A DNA stretch of 64,000 nt from Cadophora sp. MPI-SDFR-AT-0126 (taxonomy: Eukaryota; Ascomycota; Leotiomycetes; Helotiales; Ploettnerulaceae): the NCBI GenBank assembly GCA_020747065.1, contig JAGMVK010000005.1, positions 2,480,001-2,544,000 on the forward strand. Reading direction: 5' to 3'. The translations under genes were made by a program, and so were the position numbers. Below are positions 58,399-64,000 of this stretch, in pieces (within the stretch, counting starts at the first letter, position 1; every line of letters starts with the position of its first letter). Below the pieces are notes generated by a model. That model made no database searches. It saw nothing but the letters and a program-made list of their open reading frames with translations, and was not told where the DNA came from.

Positions 58399-61300
58399 CT
58401 AACTAGAAATACGACTCCCAGGCCCCAACTTTCCCTCCAGTTCGGACTTTGCAGCATATAATTCCGAGAAAATGGAGTTCTCGCGTGTACTTCTTTCCTC
58501 CAATCTTGCTTCTAAACCAGGCAGTTGACTTTTGAGGACGACGATTTCTGCCTCCCGCCCCGTCTGCTGATATATGTTAACCAAGGTCTCCGCAATCCCG
58601 AATGTGAGTGGATCACGTAAAGAAATGACCTTCTGCTTTCTTATAGCCTCGAGCAACTGCTTACAATCGTCTTCAGTCTCTTTCAACTGCCCCATTTTGA
58701 CACGAACATGAATATACCCACACATGATGTTGACCCGATCAGGATGGTTGACTAGCTTATCGCCTTCGGTGAGCATCTTCAGGAGATTGGCAGCGTCAGT
58801 CCAACGCTTAGAAATCGCATATGCTCGGGCGAGGTTAGATTGTGTGAAGGACATTCCAACATGGTCTTCGCCAAGCGTACGCCTGACAATTGGAACGATG
58901 TCTTCCAGCATTGTTACCGCTTGTTCACAGCGGCCAAGATCGCATAAGACCTTAGAATACTCGATGACTGACCAGAGAGTATATGCATGCTCCTCACCAA
59001 GAGTCCTTTTGCGTGCTTCAAGAACATTACCAATCATCTTTTCCGCCAGGCTGATGCGGCCAAAAGCGTGATAGCTGGTACCAAGCTCTGTCCTCGCCAT
59101 AAGCGTGTCAGGGTGGTCAAGTCCAAAAAAGTGCTTTCTCTTTTTAACCACAGAAACAAGATAAGCGTAACTTTTCTTGTACTCTCTGAGATGGTGATAT
59201 GTTCGGCCCAAATTGAACATAGCATTCAATGTTATTGGGTCATCAGGGCCCAAATGTTTTGTGAGACCTTTCACGGCACGCTCTCCCACCCGCTTCGAGA
59301 GATCGAGTTTCCCGGCGAGCCATAGGCTTTGAGTCAAATCAGACAAATTGATACAGTATGAAACGTGGTCAGGATACCATGGCGGCCAGATGACCCAATC
59401 CGACACCGAACTACGGAATAACCAGTGGGACCAGAGAAGGTCAAGTTGAATGCCAACACATGATTCAACTTCGAACAAATTCCAATGTATGTCAGCCAAT
59501 GTTTTCTGGGCTCTCAGTGTCTCCATGTGCCTTTTCCCAAGTTTTTTGGCTCTCCACTCAATGACTTTTCGTAGCAAGCTCCGTGCCTGTTTCCATAAGC
59601 CATTTTCGGCATACACAGACGCAAATCTCTCGAGCTCATCTGCTTGCTGGGCTGTTTCTGGAAATGTTTTGAAAATTTGCGGAAGACTTCGCACGACTGC
59701 ATCGATGTGAGAAATCAGCTGCCTTCTGAACTCACGGCCAGAAGCCTCGAGGTTTGACGAGATGCATTGAGCGATCATGGATGTGGTACAGGTCAGCCAC
59801 CGAGCACGCTCGTTGTCAGCGAGTCTTCTTCTCGCCCACGTATGCACCACTGGGTGTAATGAGCACGATTTTTGTTCGGGATCGTAATCGATGATTGAAT
59901 AATCACACAAGACTCGAAAGGCCTTCCTCATCCGAGCATGGGCTTCCTCGTTCAACATAGATAGATTCTGAAGAATGTCGGGATGACCACTCAAGGACGT
60001 CTCGGCTCCATTGGCTGAAGTCCAAAAGGCTTGGAAGATGCTCTCTGGAATTGACTCAAAGTGCATGAATGCAAAAATATGCATTATATCAACGGCGTCT
60101 CGGCAGTCGACTGAAGGACGTGCTTCTATTTTCCTGAATGGTATCTCCCAAGTTGTGATGATATTGGCATCATCCGCGTCACTGATGGCGGACTGACTCA
60201 TCATATCTCTACGCCATCCAAGATAATAGTGAAGGTATTTGTCCAAAGTGTAGATATGTCTCCGGATTGTCGCCCCTGCATGGGTGAGTGCCAGCGCCAA
60301 ATAACCAAGTTCTGCCGCAATGCCTCGAGCAAGCTCTTTCGATTGATCATTCGAAGTTTCTGCTGAGAACATATGAGCAGATCTTAGGAGCAGTGCAGTT
60401 GCTTCCTCGGGGTCCATTCCTCGAAAACAGAAACTACCAATTGTTGCTTCTAACTCAGCCACTTCTCGATTTCTTGTTGTTACCAGAATGTGGCCGTTAT
60501 TGCCAGACGGGAAATATTTCCTAATATCCATATCCCGATCATCGGCATTGTCGATGACCAATATCCATGGCTTTGACTGAGACGAGAGCCAGTGAATGCC
60601 AGCCGCAAAGCTAGCACCTTTGCCTGCTTGCAATGCAAGGGATGCGAACCCTGATTCAGCGTTTTCCTCACTACTGGCGTCAATCCAAAATACTCCCCAG
60701 TACCTTGGGCATGACGTTAGTTGAAGTGGGTAGAATTAAGCATGGATGCCAGACGGTCGTACCTTGACTTGTTGTCTTCAATATACTTTAAACAAAATTG
60801 GGTTTTTCCAGAACCTCCGAGACCGAAAACCACAAAGATCTTCTGCCGATGGCTCATTGACTGTTTTAATGGCGCACTGAAGGCTTCTTTCATGTCTGCA
60901 GCGTACAGCTTCCGGCCTGTGAAGTAATTGCTCGAGCTGCGCAGAACCGCATAAATCTCATTTATATCTTCTGGATCTGTTGTGACTGTTGTGATACCCA
61001 TCTCCATGAGTCCTGTGGCGGGAGGTATGCTTTGATGCTGAGCATGTGAACCACTGAGAGTTTCCACCACGAAAGGCTCTTGGTCCTGCCTCCACCTTGA
61101 TGATATGACCTCTGGGGCGCTTTTGATGTAACGTCGAAGCGTGGCAAAGACAACTGGGTACCCGCGATCCTGAGAACTTCCGAATTTTACCATGTCCGAA
61201 TGATTTGCTGGAAGACCGCAACGATCAACATTGTGCCATGCGGGGGCAGCTGAATTCTCGTCAACAATACGACCTTTGAAGCTTCGAACTGTTGTATCCC

Positions 61301-62001
61301 GCTGTGCCCAAAAGTAAGATATCATGAAGTGCTTCATCAAAGGAGAGAATAGGTCCGTGATATTCGCCAACACTTCCGAAGACTTGAGTAAGCTGAGCGA
61401 GAACTGACTTGGACCGCGCAGCCTGTGTTTCGATAAGCCCAGAATGGCATCTTTACTCATCCCATTGTGTGGTGTTCCTAGGAAAAGGATGGCATGTGTC
61501 GATGTATAGATGGACCTTCGGTGCTTAACATGATCCCCCTGACTCGCGCTGGAGAATACAAGTGCTCGTTTTAGCAGAATGCCTCCAAATCCATGGCAGA
61601 CAAATACTATAGGCCGCTCGGAGGTATTCGATAGCTCACGGAATGCGCAGAGTTCTGCAATGAAGCTGGTCGCTTGCGGTAGAATCCCGTCCGCGGAGCC
61701 ACCTGGCTCGAGCAAACTCGCAGTGTCATAACCGTATGCTATCACCCTGACCTTCAATTCATTATGTGGAAAGAGATCTCGCAACCATAAAAGCTTAGTC
61801 TGCGGATCGGTCCATGTGTCAAGCTGGCCTTCGTAGAGTCCGTGGATTGCAACAAGACTATTTGTACGCATTACATTAAAACATGATACATGACAGGCTG
61901 CGTGGCAAACACTTGAAGAGGGGAATGGATGCCTACTCTACAGTCTGAACTGTCACAGAGTGATCCGGTGGATCATCATTACTCAGGACAGTAATACTCA
62001 T
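58399..62001 (-). CDS. Fungal NLR: SesB-like domain, NB-ARC, TPR repeats
   Basis: Three exons: 62001-61937, 61857-60763 and 60703-58399 (introns of 79 and 59 nt), giving 1154 residues. Residues 20-290 are a SesB-like hydrolase domain (VDLVAIHGLYEG, ILFLGTPHNG, NHSDMVKFG), but the nucleophile elbow reads VCHGFGG, with Gly111 where Ser is expected. The NB-ARC part has the P-loop GLGGSGKT (367-374), Walker B WILVIDNADD and sensor HILVTTRNREV; SLHPVVHTWARRRL marks its end. The C-terminus carries at least four 42-residue TPRs of the kinesin-light-chain type (such as LGEEHAYTLWSVIEYSKVL). Such proteins are innate-immune-like receptors; the ligand is unknown. Confidence 0.92.
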
Positions 62002-62605
62002 CTCATCGGATCTGACATCCGCCTCAGCTCATGATCTTTGATGGGACGAGGAACAGATCGAGTAAATGTGATAGATAATTCAGTGCAAATCATTGATGAG
62101 AAATCGATACCGTGGTAAAGTGAAAGAGGAGAAGGAGGAGACCTGCTGCCCCCCGCCCTGCTGTAAGTTCCACGCGGGGGATGGGCACTGACCGGTCGCG
62201 GGACGCGGCGGACCTAGGCAGATTCAAATCTGTACTTATACCATATCTGCAGTGACTACGGCCAGGCCAGTGCAGTTAACCTTTTTACAAACATGACAGG
62301 GCCTGTTCCGATTAGCCGTGTCAGGCAGCGCCCCTGTGTCGTGCATGCGCTTTGCTTGCCGCCCACATGAAAAATCCCCTGCACAACTCAAACCAACGCC
62401 AAGGAGTGATGGGTGGATTCTCCCCCAAAAAGCCGCACCCGCACCACAGCGATCACTTGCCGGTCATTTTCAAAATGCTTTCTCTAGTAGCAGGAGTCAT
62501 TTCTCTCCCCCCTGATCTATACTCGTAACAAAGACCACAAACGCTACTGGCTATTGTTATTGTTCCACTATCGGTTCTGCTGTCTCACTCTACGTACCCG
62601 AGGTG
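62002..62605. other. Divergent region between the NLR and P450 genes
   Basis: 604 nt, GC-rich around 62150-62220. A small inverted repeat, CAGATT-CA-AATCTG, lies at about 62219-62232. No gene is supported. Confidence 0.55.
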
Positions 62606-64000
62606 ATGATGGAGATCCCTTATTCCAGGTTGCTGCTGCTGCTCTGCCTGTTCCTTCCAATTGTCTATCATGTACATAACAGACGGAAAGAACGCCAGGT
62701 ATGTCAGGCGCATCTAAACATAATCCCTACTTTCCGTTGACACAATCAACTCAGGCAGACAAGATTCTTGCTCTCCAACACGGATGTCTTCCTCCACCAC
62801 GATTACAAAATCAGAGACCTTTTGGGGTCGATCGCCTGGAGCAGATCTTCAGGGCAAACACGGAATCCCGGCTCATGGAGTTGTTTCTTTTCCATTTCAG
62901 ACAAACAGGCAACACTCTAGAACAAGTTTTCCTAGGATCACCAGCATTTGGAACTGTTGACCCTGCCAACATGGAAGCAATACTATCTAGCCATTTCAAA
63001 GGTCAGTTGCTACTCTATGTGGAAGAAATTCGACTATGCTTTCTCACATTTGAATATAGACTTCGCAATGGGTCCTCGTAGAGAGATAACGTACCCCATG
63101 TTTGGTGACGGCATTTTCAATCAAGACGGTGACGCCTGGAAGCAATCACGAGAGCTTCTGAGACCACAATTCCACGTTAAGGAATACTCAGACTTGAATA
63201 TGTTTAGAGATGCTACCGACAATCTGCTAAATGCAATACCACGAGAAGGTGGCGTGATCGATCTTCAACCTCTATTCTTTAGATTGACTCTGGACGTAAC
63301 GACTGAATTTTTGTTTGGCGAGTCAATCGAGAGTTTAAAAGTGCCCGAGTCAACAGGCGAAGACACCTTTGCAGAGGCTTTCAATATCGCGCAGGAATAT
63401 GTGGCGAAGCGTTTCCGTCTGCTTGACCTCTACTGGCTCATCGATGGGAAGAAATTCCGAGATGCGTGCAAGAAAGTCCATTACTTCGCGGACAAGATCA
63501 TCGATCGCAATCTCGCAGAAGATTCGATCGAGGGCCAAGGGAAATATGTCTTCTTGCGAGCAATGAGTGAGAAAACACCAGATCGGACGGTGCTTAGAAG
63601 TCAGATCATCAACATTTTGACTGCGGGACGAGACACAACTGCTTGTCTACTTTCATGGGCCTTGTAAAAGCTTCTCATTGCGTAGACGACTGGAGTTCAT
63701 TGACTGATTTTTTCTCCTAGCTTTCTCCTCGTCAGACATCCACACGTGTTAGAGAAATTAAGGGCAGAGATAGCGACGCAAGGCAACACTGAATGGACTC
63801 GAAGCGGCCTGCGAAACATGAAATACCTTCAGAATATTCTCAAGGAAAGTAAGTGACATAATTATCAACCTATAAAGAGATTTCTGCTGTTCCTGACACA
63901 CATCAGCGCTCCGTTTATATCCTTCGGTGCCAGTCAACACTCGTACAACCTTGCGAACAACTATCCTCCCAACCGGTGGCGGTCCTGACCGAAAATCTCC
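62606..64000 (+). CDS. Cytochrome P450, CYP52-like (3' end outside window)
   Basis: Exons 62606-62698, 62755-63001, 63060-63663, 63721-63848 and 63907 onward. The N-terminus is a membrane anchor (RLLLLLCLFLPIVYHV) followed by basic residues. Then come the C-helix region DGDAWKQSRELLRPQF (haem-contacting Trp and Arg), the oxygen-binding I-helix TAGRDTTA, and the K-helix starting the ExxR motif (ETLRLYPSVPVNTR) as the window ends. TLPxGGG-like sequence after it fits the CYP52/CYP539 group, which hydroxylates alkanes or fatty acids at the chain end. The haem Cys loop lies outside the window. Start codons at 62606 and 62609 are equally possible. Confidence 0.9.

Overview
The window is nuclear DNA of a filamentous ascomycete (Pezizomycotina). 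Most introns are 46-65 nt, begin GTRNGT, carry a CTAAC/CTRAY branch site and end in YAG. The gene set mixes single-copy housekeeping genes with families typical of moulds: HET-domain, SesB/NB-ARC/TPR NLR, LysM and P450. I cannot name the species; Leotiomycetes is only a guess. Splice junctions were chosen by eye so that frame, branch site and family alignment agree; nothing was checked by transcript or database search.

Layout. 1-2.5 kb: 3' part of a five-LysM protein and a MYND-finger gene, both minus. 3.4-17.5 kb: a dense housekeeping block with an Asi-type RING ligase, tRNA-splicing endonuclease SEN34, a small membrane protein, Elongator ELP4, RNA polymerase subunit RPB8, a Tnr3/YJR142W-type Nudix hydrolase, the Hikeshi/Opi10 import factor and Golgi apyrase YND1. 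17.6-20.9 kb: a gene-poor, partly AT-rich gap.

21-30.7 kb: an accessory island. It holds a C2H2 zinc-finger gene with an in-frame TGA, divergently transcribed from an OTT_1508-type deaminase; an Mx-like dynamin preceded by two kinds of tandem repeat; a TA-flanked MITE; and a HET-domain gene. 31-56 kb: a second housekeeping block with a phosphoglycerate-mutase family enzyme, a basic nuclear-type protein, exosome MTR3, mannan polymerase ANP1, Golgi ARF-GEF GEA1/2, two fungus-specific proteins, splicing factor SYF1, V-ATPase VMA8, U2B'' and an SGNH hydrolase. 56.8-62 kb: a second accessory patch with two tandem paralogues, a free-standing SesB-type alpha/beta hydrolase and a full NLR (SesB-like, NB-ARC, TPR). 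62.6-64 kb: the 5' part of a CYP52-like P450.

How the genes relate. Housekeeping genes cover RNA processing (SEN34, MTR3, SYF1, U2B''), transcription and tRNA modification (RPB8, ELP4) and the Golgi/endomembrane system (YND1, ANP1, GEA, VMA8). The two accessory patches hold classes linked to fungal self/non-self recognition and programmed cell death (HET, NLR, SesB) beside a deaminase and a dynamin. They are the best candidates for an undescribed immune-like system, but that link rests on gene class and proximity only.
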